Positions 1 through 8,538 of a stretch of 64,000 nucleotides of DNA are shown here, piece after piece; the stretch's first letter is position 1; each line of letters begins with the position of its first letter. Where the stretch lies: positions 2,588,796-2,652,795 of the forward strand of contig CP053450.1 in NCBI GenBank assembly GCA_013285505.1, given 5' to 3'. The position numbers and the translations under genes are program-made. The notes below the pieces were generated by a model. The model saw nothing but the letters and a program-made list of their open reading frames with translations. It made no database searches and was not told the DNA's origin. Source of the stretch: Planctomycetota bacterium (GTDB taxonomy: Bacteria; Planctomycetota; Phycisphaerae; Phycisphaerales; UBA1924).

Positions 1-255
1 GGCGCTGCGCACGCCGGATGCGGGTATATGACGGAGGCTGTGGGGTTGATGCTGCGGCACGCGTTCGGGCGGGTGAAGCTGCACCGTGTGGAGGCGAACA
101 TCCAGCCGCACAACGCGCCGTCGCGGGCGGTTGCGCAGAAGAACGGGTTCCGGCTGGAGGGGTTCTCGCCGCGGTATTTGCGGATCGACGGGGAGTGGGC
201 GGACCACGAGCGGTGGGCGCTGACGGAGGAGGACTGGCGGGGGCGTTCGCGGTAG
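1..255 (+). CDS. GNAT-family N-acetyltransferase (RimJ-like), C-terminal part
   Basis: The gene enters from the left edge, so only the last 84 residues are visible. They read through without an internal stop to TAG at 253. Visible family features are the acetyl-CoA-binding segment GYMTEAV, the NAPSRAVAQKNGF motif (the Asn-Ser-x-x-hydrophobic pattern followed by 'xxGF' of the RimJ/RimL subgroup) and a final DHERWAL segment. Proteins of this kind acetylate N-terminal amines of ribosomal proteins or small molecules using acetyl-CoA in the cytoplasm. The substrate cannot be told from this fragment. It converges on the peroxiredoxin-like gene with a gap of six bases. Confidence 0.8.
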   Translation, partial: GAAHAGCGYMTEAVGLMLRHAFGRVKLHRVEANIQPHNAPSRAVAQKNGFRLEGFSPRYLRIDGEWADHERWALTEEDWRGRSR

Positions 256-261
256 CGTTGC

Positions 262-840
262 TTATGCGTTGTGGTCGGGGGCGTTGCCGGGCTTCCACTT
301 GATGTTGCAGCCGATGCTGGGGAGTTGGGGCTCGGGCACGGGGCGGCCGGCGAGGACGGCGTCGATGGCGGCGCGGAGGTCGCTGCCGGTGACGGGGATG
401 TTGTTTTTGGGCCGGCTGGGGTCGAGCTGCCCCCGGTAGGCGAGCTTGTGGTCGGCGTCGAAGAGGTAGAAGTCGGGCGTGCATGCGGCGCGGTAGGCCT
501 TGGCGACCTGTTGCGATTCGTCGTAGAGGTAGGGGAAGGTGTAGCCGGCTTCGGCGGCTTCGGCGGTCATTTTTTCGGGGCTGTCGTCGGGGTAGTGCTC
601 GGCGTCGTTGCTGCTGATGGCGACGACGGCGAGGCCCTTGGACTGGTAGTCGCGGCCGATCGCGGCGAGTTGTTCTCGGACGTGTTTGACGAAGGGGCAG
701 TGGTTGCAGATGAACATGACGAGGAGGGGCTTGCCGGCGGCGCCCTCGAGACTGACGGTGCCTTTGCCGGTGGTATTGGGCAGGTCGAACCCCGGGGCGG
801 GGGTGCCGAGCGGGAGCATTGTCGAGGGTGTGGCGGCCAT
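262..840 (-). CDS. Thioredoxin-like / AhpC-TSA family redoxin (PRX_like1 type)
   Basis: This is a 192-residue thioredoxin-fold protein. The redox motif CNHCPFVKH (a C-x-x-C) lies about 40 residues in, after a beta-strand LLVMFI, as in the PRX_like1 branch of the AhpC/TSA superfamily. Later landmarks are the cis-Pro loop region ACTPDFYLFD and the conserved YRGQLD segment. The ATG at 838-840 was chosen because the family starts a few residues before the 'G-x-x-APxF-LP' segment; longer reading upstream gives low-complexity sequence. No signal peptide is evident, so it is probably a cytoplasmic thiol oxidoreductase. It is transcribed divergently from the dockerin lipoprotein. Confidence 0.85.
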   Translation of the reverse strand: MAATPSTMLPLGTPAPGFDLPNTTGKGTVSLEGAAGKPLLVMFICNHCPFVKHVREQLAAIGRDYQSKGLAVVAISSNDAEHYPDDSPEKMTAEAAEAGYTFPYLYDESQQVAKAYRAACTPDFYLFDADHKLAYRGQLDPSRPKNNIPVTGSDLRAAIDAVLAGRPVPEPQLPSIGCNIKWKPGNAPDHNA

Positions 841-1018
841 GAGTCCTCCGGTGTCCGAATAATTTCGTGAGGTTGCGGAGCTTCCGCTATATTGCAACCG
901 TACCCGTCTCGCGGGGGGAACGTCTGTCGCCATCGTGCCGATGGAGGCATTACCCGAGGGGGGAAGGGTCGCGCTGTCGCGGTCCGTCCCGCGAACATCG
1001 TATTTCGGAGAGTTGAGC

Positions 1019-2845
1019 ATGCGTCGATCTGATGTTGTCCGTTTGTCAGGGCTGGCTGCGCTGGTTCCTGCGGCACTTTTTCTGGGTGCGGGGTGCAGCA
1101 CCGGCACTTCGACGAGCGTCGGTGCGTCCGGTGAGCACGCGTCGGGGCCGGCGTCGGCTCTGCCGGTGTCGAGCGTGTTCGGCTACGACAAGATGGAGGG
1201 CTTCCCGGAGCTGGCTTCGAAGCTGACGCCGCCGGATCTGACCGAGCCGGGCTCGTGGGCTCGCGGCACGGCGGAGGCGGAGATCATCGACACGCGGAAG
1301 TTCCCGGTGCAGATCCAGCCGAGCACGTTTGACGGCGAGACCACGCTGGTGAAGTACATGCTCCCGCCGCACGGGCGTGACAAGACGCTCCGTCAGGGCG
1401 CGGCGAACGACCTGGTGGCGGGCGAGGTGACCGATCAGATCACCGCGCAGCCGGGGACGCTGTTCCCGGGCATTGATGCGACGCCGTGGTCGCCGCCGGA
1501 CCCCTCGCTGGCGGCGGGTCCGGACCACATCGTGCAGGTCACCAACATGGACCTGGCGTGGTACACCAAGGACGGGACGCAGCAGTTCCGCACCCGCATG
1601 GACAGCACGGGCAACCCGGGCTTCTTTGAGGGCATCGGCGGCGGTAACTTCACGTTTGACCCGAAGTGCTTCTACGACCACGAGTCGGAGCGGTTCTTCA
1701 TCGTGGCGCTCGAGGTGTACGGCTCGACCCAGGCGTGGATCACCTTTGCGATCTCTGACGACAGCGATCCGAACGGCGTGTGGTACAAGTACCGCACGGA
1801 CGCCCGCGTGAACGTTGGCGGCACGGTGTACTGGGTCGATTACCCGGGCCTGGGCTTCGACAGCGACGCGGTGTACGTGAACGGCAACCTGTTCCGCCTG
1901 AGCGGCGGTGGCGGCGGCTTCGGCGGCGTGTTGTACCGCTCGATCGACAAGTCGTCGATCCTGAACGGCGGGACGGCGCAGTACACCGACATTCGCGACG
2001 GCAGCGGCGCGTCGGCGCAGGCGGCGCAGCACTTCGGCGACAACATCGCGCCGTTCTTCGTGCAGGCGAACAGCTCGACGAGCATGAAGCTGACGGCGAT
2101 CCGCAACCCGCTGACCAGCCCCTCGCTGGTGAACACGACCGTGGGCGTTCCTTCGTGGAGCTCTCCCGGGAGCGCGCCGAACAACGGCGGGAGCATCGAC
2201 ACGCTGGATGGCCGGATCATGAACGTGATGTGGCGTGACGGCCGGCTGGTCGCGGGCCACGGGGTGAGCACCGGTGGTCGGGTGCAGTCGCGGTGGTACG
2301 AGTTTGACACGGGCAACTGGCCGACGTCGGGCTCGCCCTCGCTGACTCAGTCGGGCAACGTCTCGGGCGGCAGCGGTACGTACTGCTTCTTCCCGGCGGT
2401 GTACATCAACGACGCGGGCGACATCGGCATGGTGACGGCGCACTCGCGTTCGAATGAGTTTGCGAGCGTGCGGTACACCGGTCAGGCTGCGGGCGATGCC
2501 CCGGGCACGATGGGTGCGCTGGTGAACGCCAAGACGGGCACGGCTTCGGCGAGCGGTCGCTGGGGCGACTACTTCGACATCGCGCTGGACCCGGATGGTT
2601 GCACGTTCTGGGTGGTCGGTGAGTACTACGAGAACAGCGGCTGGAACTCGTGGATCACGAGCTTCACGATCTCGGAGTGCTGCCGCGTGGATATCAACGG
2701 CGACGGCACCGTGAACACGCAGGATGTGCTGGCGTTCCTGAACCTGTGGTCGGCCAACGACAGCGCTGCTGACTGGAACGACGACGGTGATGTGAACACG
2801 CAGGACGTGCTCGCGTTCCTGAACGACTTCAACGCGGGCTGCTAG
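1019..2845 (+). CDS. Secreted lipoprotein with C-terminal GC-type dockerin-like anchor
   Basis: A 608-residue exported protein. ATG 1019 has a GGAG Shine-Dalgarno sequence eight bases upstream and opens a lipoprotein signal peptide with lipobox LGAGC. The body is rich in Gly, Ser, Asp and aromatic residues, as in beta-propeller or beta-sandwich surface proteins, and contains WSPPDPSLAAGPDHIVQ and WGDYFDIALDPDG, seen in uncharacterised planctomycete exoproteins. The last ~55 residues hold two Asp-rich calcium-loop repeats (DINGDGTVNTQDVLAFLN and DWNDDGDVNTQDVLAFLN) ending in AGC. This is the anchor found on many Phycisphaerae surface proteins. The enzymatic role, if any, is unknown. A strong terminator follows. 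Confidence 0.85.
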   Translation: MRRSDVVRLSGLAALVPAALFLGAGCSTGTSTSVGASGEHASGPASALPVSSVFGYDKMEGFPELASKLTPPDLTEPGSWARGTAEAEIIDTRKFPVQIQPSTFDGETTLVKYMLPPHGRDKTLRQGAANDLVAGEVTDQITAQPGTLFPGIDATPWSPPDPSLAAGPDHIVQVTNMDLAWYTKDGTQQFRTRMDSTGNPGFFEGIGGGNFTFDPKCFYDHESERFFIVALEVYGSTQAWITFAISDDSDPNGVWYKYRTDARVNVGGTVYWVDYPGLGFDSDAVYVNGNLFRLSGGGGGFGGVLYRSIDKSSILNGGTAQYTDIRDGSGASAQAAQHFGDNIAPFFVQANSSTSMKLTAIRNPLTSPSLVNTTVGVPSWSSPGSAPNNGGSIDTLDGRIMNVMWRDGRLVAGHGVSTGGRVQSRWYEFDTGNWPTSGSPSLTQSGNVSGGSGTYCFFPAVYINDAGDIGMVTAHSRSNEFASVRYTGQAAGDAPGTMGALVNAKTGTASASGRWGDYFDIALDPDGCTFWVVGEYYENSGWNSWITSFTISECCRVDINGDGTVNTQDVLAFLNLWSANDSAADWNDDGDVNTQDVLAFLNDFNAGC

Positions 2846-2869
2846 CTCCGCGGGGATCTCTGACACTTT

Positions 2870-2904
2870 GACGCCGTCCGCGCTGAGCGCGGGCGGCGTT
2901 TTTT
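2870..2904 (+). terminator. Rho-independent terminator of the dockerin lipoprotein gene
   Basis: A 12-bp stem (ACGCCGTCCGCG against CGCGGGCGGCGT, one G-U pair) closes a CTGAG loop and runs straight into a T tract, 25 bases after the stop codon. Confidence 0.85.
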
Positions 2905-2955
2905 GATGCGCGGGCACGGGCGGCGGGGCCCGGCTTGCCTGGGAGCGGCGGAGTG

Positions 2956-2963
2956 GTGATACT
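2956..2963 (+). promoter_or_regulatory. Possible -10 element of the BadF-type kinase gene
   Basis: GTGATACT lies nine bases before ATG 2973, and no Shine-Dalgarno sequence is visible between them. A start site 6-8 bases after the -10 would coincide with the initiation codon (leaderless mRNA). No good -35 was seen. Confidence 0.3.
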
Positions 2964-2972
2964 CGGCGGCGC

Positions 2973-3977
2973 ATGCGGCATGAACTGGTCATCGGTGTGG
3001 ATTCGGGCGGCACGACGACGCGGGCGGTGGTGGCCGATGTGCGTGGGCGTGTGCTGGTTTTGGGGCGGCGGGTGCGGGGAATCTGCGCGATGTGGGGCCG
3101 GGGGGGGATGGCGGCGGCGGTATCGGAGGCAGTGGACGGGGCGTTTGGTGCGGCGGGGCTGGAGCGTGGGCCGGCGCTGGCGGCGTTTGTCGGTGTGGCG
3201 GGGTGTTCGACGGAGGCGGAGCGGCGGGCGGGATTGGAGGGGCTCGAGGGTCTGGAGCTGGTGGAACTGGGGCCGCGGGGGGCGGTGGGGATCGGTCATG
3301 ACCTGCGGACGGGCGCACGCGGGGGCGTTTTGGGCGGGCCGGGCGTGGTGCTGATTGTGGGGACGGGGGCGTGCTGCTATGGGCGGGATGGGGATGGAGG
3401 GGAGTATCGCGCGGGTGGTTGGGGCGGTCGGCTGGACGATGGGGGCGGGGCGGCGTGGTTGGGTCAGCGGGCGTTGGCGGCGGTGTTTCGTGCGATGGAT
3501 GGGAGAGGGCCGCGGACGGTGCTGACGGAGGCGGTGTTGGAGGGGTTGGGGGTTGGTGATGCGCGGGAGGCGTTGGTGTTGCTGGAGGGGGCGGGGTATC
3601 GGGAGCGGTTTGGTGCGGTAGCGCCGCTGGTGACGGCGGCTGCTGCGGAGGGGGATGGGGTGGCGCTGGAGATCGTGGAGCGCGGTGCGGGTGAGCTTGC
3701 GGGGATGGTGGAGGCGGTGACGCGGGGGATGGCTGCAGGCGGGGCGTCGGGCGGGGGAGCCGGCGCGGTTGGGTTGGCGATGGTGGGCGGTGTGATCGGT
3801 GCGGGCGGGGTGATGCGGGGGGCGGTGGAGCGCGCGGTCCGGGAGCGGATGCCGGGGTGCCGGGTGGTGGAGGCGGCGGCGCGGCCGGAGGTTGGGGCGG
3901 CGTTTTTGGCGTTGGGGATGTTGGGGTCGGTGGGCGCGGGGGCGCGGGAGGAACTCAGGCGGTCTGGGCGCGCCTGA
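2973..3977 (+). CDS. BadF/BadG-type ATPase, N-acetylglucosamine kinase-like
   Basis: A 334-residue ASKHA-fold kinase. The N-terminal phosphate-1 loop VIGVDSGGTTTRAVV and the later VGTGACCYG (phosphate-2) and GGVIGAGG (adenosine) segments define the family, which includes N-acetylglucosamine kinases. In the reading frame as given, residues about 32-45 read RRVRGICAMWGRGG. Shifting the frame there gives GAGNLRDVGPGG, the sugar-binding 'G-x-G-N-x-x-x-x-G' motif expected in this family. This implies one missing base near 3066-3070 and one extra G in the eight-G run 3100-3107, so the sequenced protein is locally scrambled. The 3' end overlaps the convergent ribulokinase gene by 23 bases. Confidence 0.75.
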   Translation: MRHELVIGVDSGGTTTRAVVADVRGRVLVLGRRVRGICAMWGRGGMAAAVSEAVDGAFGAAGLERGPALAAFVGVAGCSTEAERRAGLEGLEGLELVELGPRGAVGIGHDLRTGARGGVLGGPGVVLIVGTGACCYGRDGDGGEYRAGGWGGRLDDGGGAAWLGQRALAAVFRAMDGRGPRTVLTEAVLEGLGVGDAREALVLLEGAGYRERFGAVAPLVTAAAAEGDGVALEIVERGAGELAGMVEAVTRGMAAGGASGGGAGAVGLAMVGGVIGAGGVMRGAVERAVRERMPGCRVVEAAARPEVGAAFLALGMLGSVGAGAREELRRSGRA

Positions 3978-5685
3978 CGTCATCGCGGATGGCGAGGAGT
4001 TGCTTCATGACGGGGCCGAGGTCAGGGGCGGATTGGACGCCGCCGAAGGCGTCGTGGAGTTTGGTGTAGAGGTCGAAGAGTTTGGCGTAGGTGGCGGCGC
4101 GGGCGGGGTCGGGGGTGTAGGAGCGGGGCTTGGTGCCGGTCATAGCGTGTTGGGCGGTTGGGACGTCGGGGTGTGCGCCGCCGACGACTGCGGCGCAGGC
4201 GGCGGCACCGAGGGCGCAGGCCTCGCTGGAGCGGGCGATGTGCATGGGGCGGTTGCAGACGTCGGCGTAGATCTGCATGACGAGGGGGCTTTTGTCGGCG
4301 ATGCCGCCGCAGTTGACGATGCGGTCGATGGTGATGTCGTGCTGGGCGAGTCGTTCGAGGATCATGCGGGCGCCGAAGGCTGTGGCCTCGATGAGGGCGC
4401 GGTAGGTCTCGGCGGGGGTGGTGTGGAGGGTCTGGCCGAGGATGAGGCCGGTGAGGAGCGGGTCGGCGAGGACGTTGCGGTTGCCGTTGTGCCAGTCGAG
4501 GGCGAGGAGGCCGGATTGGCCGGGGGCGAGTGCTGCGGCGAGCTTGGTGAGGTGGGCGTGCGTGCTGGCGGGATCGGGGAGGTTGGCGGTTGTGGGTTGG
4601 AAGCCGTTGCCGATGCGGGAGACGTACCAGTCGAAGATGTCGCCGACGGCGGACTGGCCGGCCTCGATGCCGAGCATGCCGGGGAGGACGCTTTCGGGGA
4701 CGACGCCGCTGACGCCGGGGATGGTGACGATGGAGTCGGTGAGCGGGGCGACGAGGCAGTCGCAGGTGCTGGTGCCGAGGATTTTGACGAGGGTGCCGGG
4801 GGCGACGCCGGCGCCGATGGCGCCCATGTGGGCGTCGAGGGCTCCGGCGGCGACGGGGGGTGTTGTGGGGCAGGCCGACGAGGTCGGCGAGATGGGGGTG
4901 AGGGTGCCGGCGGGTTGGTCGGCGGGGAGTGCGGGGTGGGTGTAGGTGTCGCGGAGTTTGGGGAGGGATGGGTGGAGGGAGGCGAGGAAGTCGGCGGGCG
5001 GGAGGCCGCCCCAGGCGGGGTGGTACATGCCTTTGTGCCCGGCGGCGCAGATGCTGCGTTTGATGGCGCGGGGGTCGGTGACGCCGGTGAGGAGGGCGGG
5101 GATGTAGTCGCAGAGTTCGACCCAGGCGTGCGCGGCGTCGAAGACTTTGGGGCTGGTGCGCGCGCAGCGGAGGGCTTTGGACCAGAACCACTCGGAGGAG
5201 TAGACGTTGCCGCAGGCGGTGAGGTAGGGGGTGCCGGCGGCACGCTCGGTGATCTCGGCGGCCTCGGCGTGGCTGGTGTGGTCTTTCCAGAGCCAGGCCA
5301 TGGCTGCGGGGTTTTCGGCGAGTTGCGGGTTGAGGGCGAGGGGGCGGGCGTCGGCGTCGAGAGGGAGCGGGGTGGAGCCGGTGGTGTCGATGCCGATGCC
5401 GACGACGCGGGAGGGGTGGAAGCGGGGGTTGCGGGAGGCGGAGGCGACGGCTTCGGCGACGGTGCGGGTGAAGCCTTCGGCGTAGTCGGCGGGGTGTTGT
5501 CGGGCGAGGTTGGGGTCGGCGGCGTCGGTGATGACGCCGCGGCGGCCGTGGGCGTATTCCCAGGAGGCGACGGCGAGTTCTTCGCCGGAGTCGGTGTCGG
5601 CGACGAGTGCGCGGACTGCGCCGGTGCCGTAGTCGACGCCGATGGCGAAGCGGGGTTGGTCGTGCGGGGCTGGCGTCGGGGTCAC
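3955..5685 (-). CDS. araB: Ribulokinase (FGGY-family carbohydrate kinase)
   Basis: 576 residues, the usual ribulokinase length. The phosphate loop FAIGVDYGTGAVRALV is at the N terminus; IGIDTTGSTPLP, CDYIPALLTG, GALDAHMGAIGAG, ILGTSTCDC and a C-terminal NCGGIADKSP (ATP site) follow in family order. The GTG start at 5683-5685 overlaps the DUF1080 stop (GTGA), implying translational coupling. Between LTP and VAAGALDAH the given frame reads ISPTSSACPTTPP, whereas the shifted frame gives LADLVGLPHNTP, as expected in ribulokinases. One G is therefore missing from run 4894-4898 and one extra in 4855-4860. It phosphorylates L-ribulose or a related ketopentose in the cytoplasm; the exact substrate is inferred. 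Confidence 0.85.
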   Translation of the reverse strand: MTPTPAPHDQPRFAIGVDYGTGAVRALVADTDSGEELAVASWEYAHGRRGVITDAADPNLARQHPADYAEGFTRTVAEAVASASRNPRFHPSRVVGIGIDTTGSTPLPLDADARPLALNPQLAENPAAMAWLWKDHTSHAEAAEITERAAGTPYLTACGNVYSSEWFWSKALRCARTSPKVFDAAHAWVELCDYIPALLTGVTDPRAIKRSICAAGHKGMYHPAWGGLPPADFLASLHPSLPKLRDTYTHPALPADQPAGTLTPISPTSSACPTTPPVAAGALDAHMGAIGAGVAPGTLVKILGTSTCDCLVAPLTDSIVTIPGVSGVVPESVLPGMLGIEAGQSAVGDIFDWYVSRIGNGFQPTTANLPDPASTHAHLTKLAAALAPGQSGLLALDWHNGNRNVLADPLLTGLILGQTLHTTPAETYRALIEATAFGARMILERLAQHDITIDRIVNCGGIADKSPLVMQIYADVCNRPMHIARSSEACALGAAACAAVVGGAHPDVPTAQHAMTGTKPRSYTPDPARAATYAKLFDLYTKLHDAFGGVQSAPDLGPVMKQLLAIRDDVRRAQTA

Positions 5686-6998
5686 GGTTCGATTCGCTGG
5701 ATGCGGACTTTGCGGAACTCGACGGGGTCGTTGTGTCCGGCGAAGCCGAAGTGGCCCTGGGTGCGGGTGCGTCCGGCGAACTTCTCGGCTTCGTACATGA
5801 AGTCGGTCAGTGTGGAGGTGTCGCAATCGAGGATCTGCGTGCCGTTGAGTTCGACGGTGATGCGCGGGCCGACGACGCGGACTTCCTGGAAGTTCCATTC
5901 TCCGGGTGCGCGGAGGTAGCCGCGGTGGGCGGGGTGCTGGCCGTAGATTGAGCCGTGGTACTGGCGGGGCTCGAGTGCGGCGTAGTTGGGGTGGGTGTTG
6001 TCAAGGACCTGGAGCTCGCACATGCCGGCGTAGGCGGTGTCTCCGGAGCCGGGGTAGCGGATGGCGAGGCCGTTGTTGCCTCCGGGGGGGAGTTTGAACT
6101 CGAATCGGACGGCGAAGTCGGCGTATTCCTCGTCGGTGTAGATGGTGCCGCCGTGTCCGGGTTTGCAGCGGAGTGCGCCGTCGACGATCTCGTATCCGTC
6201 GGTCGGGCCGGACCAGCCGGTGAAGTCTTCACCGTTGAAGACGGGGGTGAACTGTTCGTTGCCGCGTTCGGCGAGCCAGGAGTTTGCTTCGGTCGCGTCG
6301 ATCTCGCGGACGAAGACGTTGCGCCAGGCGACCTCGCCGCCGTGGGTCTGGAGTTGGATCGGGCCGGTGCGGGGGACGGGGAGGCTCCGGTCGAAGTAGT
6401 TTTCGAGCCGGGCGTGGTCGACGACGAGGACGCCGTTGAGCCAGACGGTGACGCGTTCCCCCACCATCACGACGCGGACGAGGTTCCATTCGCCGAAGGG
6501 GCGGTCGGCGAGTTCGAGCGGGTCTTTGCCGGGAGCGCCGGGGCTGTTGTTCCAGAGGCCGCCGGAGCCGAAGTTGGCGCCGATCTCCCACTTGCCGCCG
6601 GCCTCGGTGGTGTCCCAGATCTGGACTTGGGGGATGCCCCGGAGGTAGATGCCGCTGTCGGCGTTGGCGACGGTGCGGTATTCGAGGATGAGTTCGAAGT
6701 CGCCGAAGAGTCTGTCGGTGGTGAGAAAGAGTCCGTTGCCGTCGTTGACAAGGACGTTGTCGATGTTTTTCCAGTGGGCCTCGATGTCGGCGAGGCTCTC
6801 GTCGTGGCGGCGGGCGAAGGCTTCTTCGTCGAGGCTGTAGACGGCGCGGGGGTCTTCGGTGCCGAGCCCCCACCATCCGGCGAGGCCCTCGTCGGCGATG
6901 AGCCGTTGGAATCCCTCGGGGGCGTGTTGCGCCGTCGCCGCTGTGGCGCCGAGTGAGAACACACCGAGAAGACACACCAGAGCCCTGCGAACAGCCAT
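5682..6998 (-). CDS. Secreted double DUF1080 (3-keto-disaccharide hydrolase-like) protein
   Basis: 438 residues starting at ATG 6998 behind a GGGAG ribosome site. A Sec signal peptide (LLGVFSLGATAATA-Q) precedes two concanavalin-like DUF1080 domains, roughly residues 28-235 and 245-438. Each carries the 'D-F-x-L-x-x-E-[YF]' strand (FELILEYR; FAVRFEFK), the 'NSGIYLRG'-like loop (DSGIYLRGIP; NGLAIRYPG) and the 'GEWN' segment (GEWNLVRVVM; GEWNFQEVRV). The family hydrolyses 3-keto-glycosides produced by sugar dehydrogenases and works outside the cytoplasmic membrane. The gene is coupled to the ribulokinase gene and divergent from a Gfo/Idh oxidoreductase, a plausible partner. Tandem domains are less common than single ones. 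Confidence 0.85.
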   Translation of the reverse strand: MAVRRALVCLLGVFSLGATAATAQHAPEGFQRLIADEGLAGWWGLGTEDPRAVYSLDEEAFARRHDESLADIEAHWKNIDNVLVNDGNGLFLTTDRLFGDFELILEYRTVANADSGIYLRGIPQVQIWDTTEAGGKWEIGANFGSGGLWNNSPGAPGKDPLELADRPFGEWNLVRVVMVGERVTVWLNGVLVVDHARLENYFDRSLPVPRTGPIQLQTHGGEVAWRNVFVREIDATEANSWLAERGNEQFTPVFNGEDFTGWSGPTDGYEIVDGALRCKPGHGGTIYTDEEYADFAVRFEFKLPPGGNNGLAIRYPGSGDTAYAGMCELQVLDNTHPNYAALEPRQYHGSIYGQHPAHRGYLRAPGEWNFQEVRVVGPRITVELNGTQILDCDTSTLTDFMYEAEKFAGRTRTQGHFGFAGHNDPVEFRKVRIQRIEP

Positions 6999-7155
6999 TC
7001 CTGAATCTCCCTTGATCTCGCCGGCCGGGCGGACGGTTGCGTGTGGCCTGACGTTCACGGTACCATCGTGCCGGAGGGCCGTCCAGCCCCCGCACACTGC
7101 CCCATCGTGATCTGTTTCGCGGGGCCTTGCGTTTGAGCAGAAAGGGCGTTGCGCC

Positions 7156-8538
7156 ATGAGCAACCCGCGTCAGACTGATCGTCGTGAATTTCTGAAGGTG
7201 TCTGCGGCGGCGGCTGCCGCGGGCGCGTGGTCTCTCTCGGCGGCGTCGTACGGCCGCGTGATGGGTTCGAATGCGAAGCTGCAGGTCGCCTATGTGGGGA
7301 CGGGCGGTATCGCGGGGAATCAGCACGTGCCGATCCTGACGGATCTGGGCGCGGGGTGCCCCTGCTACTGCGATGCGGACCGCAACCGGTTCGGGCCCGC
7401 GGCCGAGCGGTTCCCGGATGCGCCGGGGTACACCGATTACCGGCGGATGTACGACAAGCACCTGAAGGAGATCGACGCGGTGATGGTCGGGACGCCGGAC
7501 CACCAGCACTACCCGGCGACGATCATCGCGATGATGGCGGGCAAGCACGCGTACACGCAGAAGCCGCTGACGCACACGCCGTGGGAGGCGAGGCAGTTGG
7601 CAATCGCGGCGGAGAAGTACAAGGTCGCGACGCAGATGGGCAACCAGGGGCACGCGTGGGAGGGGCTGCGGAAGAACATCGACTACCTGCGCTCGGGCGT
7701 GCTGGGAGACCTCAAGGAGGCGCACATCTGGACGAACCGTCCGATCTGGCGTCAGGGCATGGCGGTTCCGGAGGGCGGGCAGGACGTCCCGTCGAACCTG
7801 GACTGGGAGGCGTGGGTCGGCCCGGCGCCGATGCGTCCGTTCCGTCATGACCCGGCGGACGGCTGGGGCGGGTTCTACCACCCGTTCAACTGGCGGGGCT
7901 TCTGGGACTTCGGGTGCGGTGCGCTGGGTGATATGGCGTGCCACGAGGTTGACCCGGTGTACTGGGCGCTGATGCCGGGGCTGCCGACGTCGGTGGAGTT
8001 GATCCAGCCGGAGCCGATCGGTGATCGGCCGATGTATTTCTCGACCGGCATCGTGAAGTTCCGGTTTGCCGCGGACGGCGATCGGCCCGGGTTTGACCTG
8101 TATTGGTATGAGGGTGGGGACAAGCCGGAGCGTCCGGAGGAGCTCGAGGCCGAGGGCACCGAGCTGACGGCCGAGGGGGCGCTGTACATCGGCACGAAGT
8201 GCAAGATGGTGGCGATGCCGGCGGCCCGGGCGGAGCCGCGGCTGTTGCCCACTGAACTGCACGAGTCGACGGGGACGCCGGCGCAGATGATCGAGCGCTC
8301 GGAGGGTCACCACCTCGAGTGGTACAAGGCGTGCACGGGGGATGCGCCGTACACGCACCCGTCGAGCAACTTCATGTACGCGGGCCCGCTCTCGGAGTCG
8401 ATGCTGCTGGGGTGCATCGCGCAGAAGGTTGGCGGTGTGCTGGAGTATGACGCGGAGGCGCAGCGCTTCACCAACAACGACGAGGCGAACCGGTACATCA
8501 CGAAGGAGTACCGGAAGGGGTGGGACTTCCGGATGTGA
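7156..8538 (+). CDS. Gfo/Idh/MocA oxidoreductase with Tat-type leader
   Basis: 460 residues. The N terminus carries a twin-arginine pattern DRREFLK followed by an Ala-rich hydrophobic stretch, typical of planctomycete Gfo/Idh proteins exported folded with their NAD(P). The Rossmann motif is VGTGGIAGNQH (about residue 47) and the substrate-proximal Lys lies in AYTQKPLTHTP (the EKP-equivalent motif, here QKP). NLDWEAWVGPAP and GFWDFGCGALGDMACHEVDPVYW are hallmarks of the planctomycete subgroup. It probably oxidises a sugar or glycoside hydroxyl in the periplasm. It overlaps the convergent oxyR-like gene by 41 bases and is divergent from the DUF1080 gene, with which it may act. Confidence 0.88.
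   Translation: MSNPRQTDRREFLKVSAAAAAAGAWSLSAASYGRVMGSNAKLQVAYVGTGGIAGNQHVPILTDLGAGCPCYCDADRNRFGPAAERFPDAPGYTDYRRMYDKHLKEIDAVMVGTPDHQHYPATIIAMMAGKHAYTQKPLTHTPWEARQLAIAAEKYKVATQMGNQGHAWEGLRKNIDYLRSGVLGDLKEAHIWTNRPIWRQGMAVPEGGQDVPSNLDWEAWVGPAPMRPFRHDPADGWGGFYHPFNWRGFWDFGCGALGDMACHEVDPVYWALMPGLPTSVELIQPEPIGDRPMYFSTGIVKFRFAADGDRPGFDLYWYEGGDKPERPEELEAEGTELTAEGALYIGTKCKMVAMPAARAEPRLLPTELHESTGTPAQMIERSEGHHLEWYKACTGDAPYTHPSSNFMYAGPLSESMLLGCIAQKVGGVLEYDAEAQRFTNNDEANRYITKEYRKGWDFRM

Noticed and set aside
1046-3013. Long minus-strand open frame opposite the dockerin lipoprotein
   Set aside because: It is an Arg/Val/His-rich mirror of a high-GC coding strand without motifs, ribosome site or family content. 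Such frames are common at this base composition.
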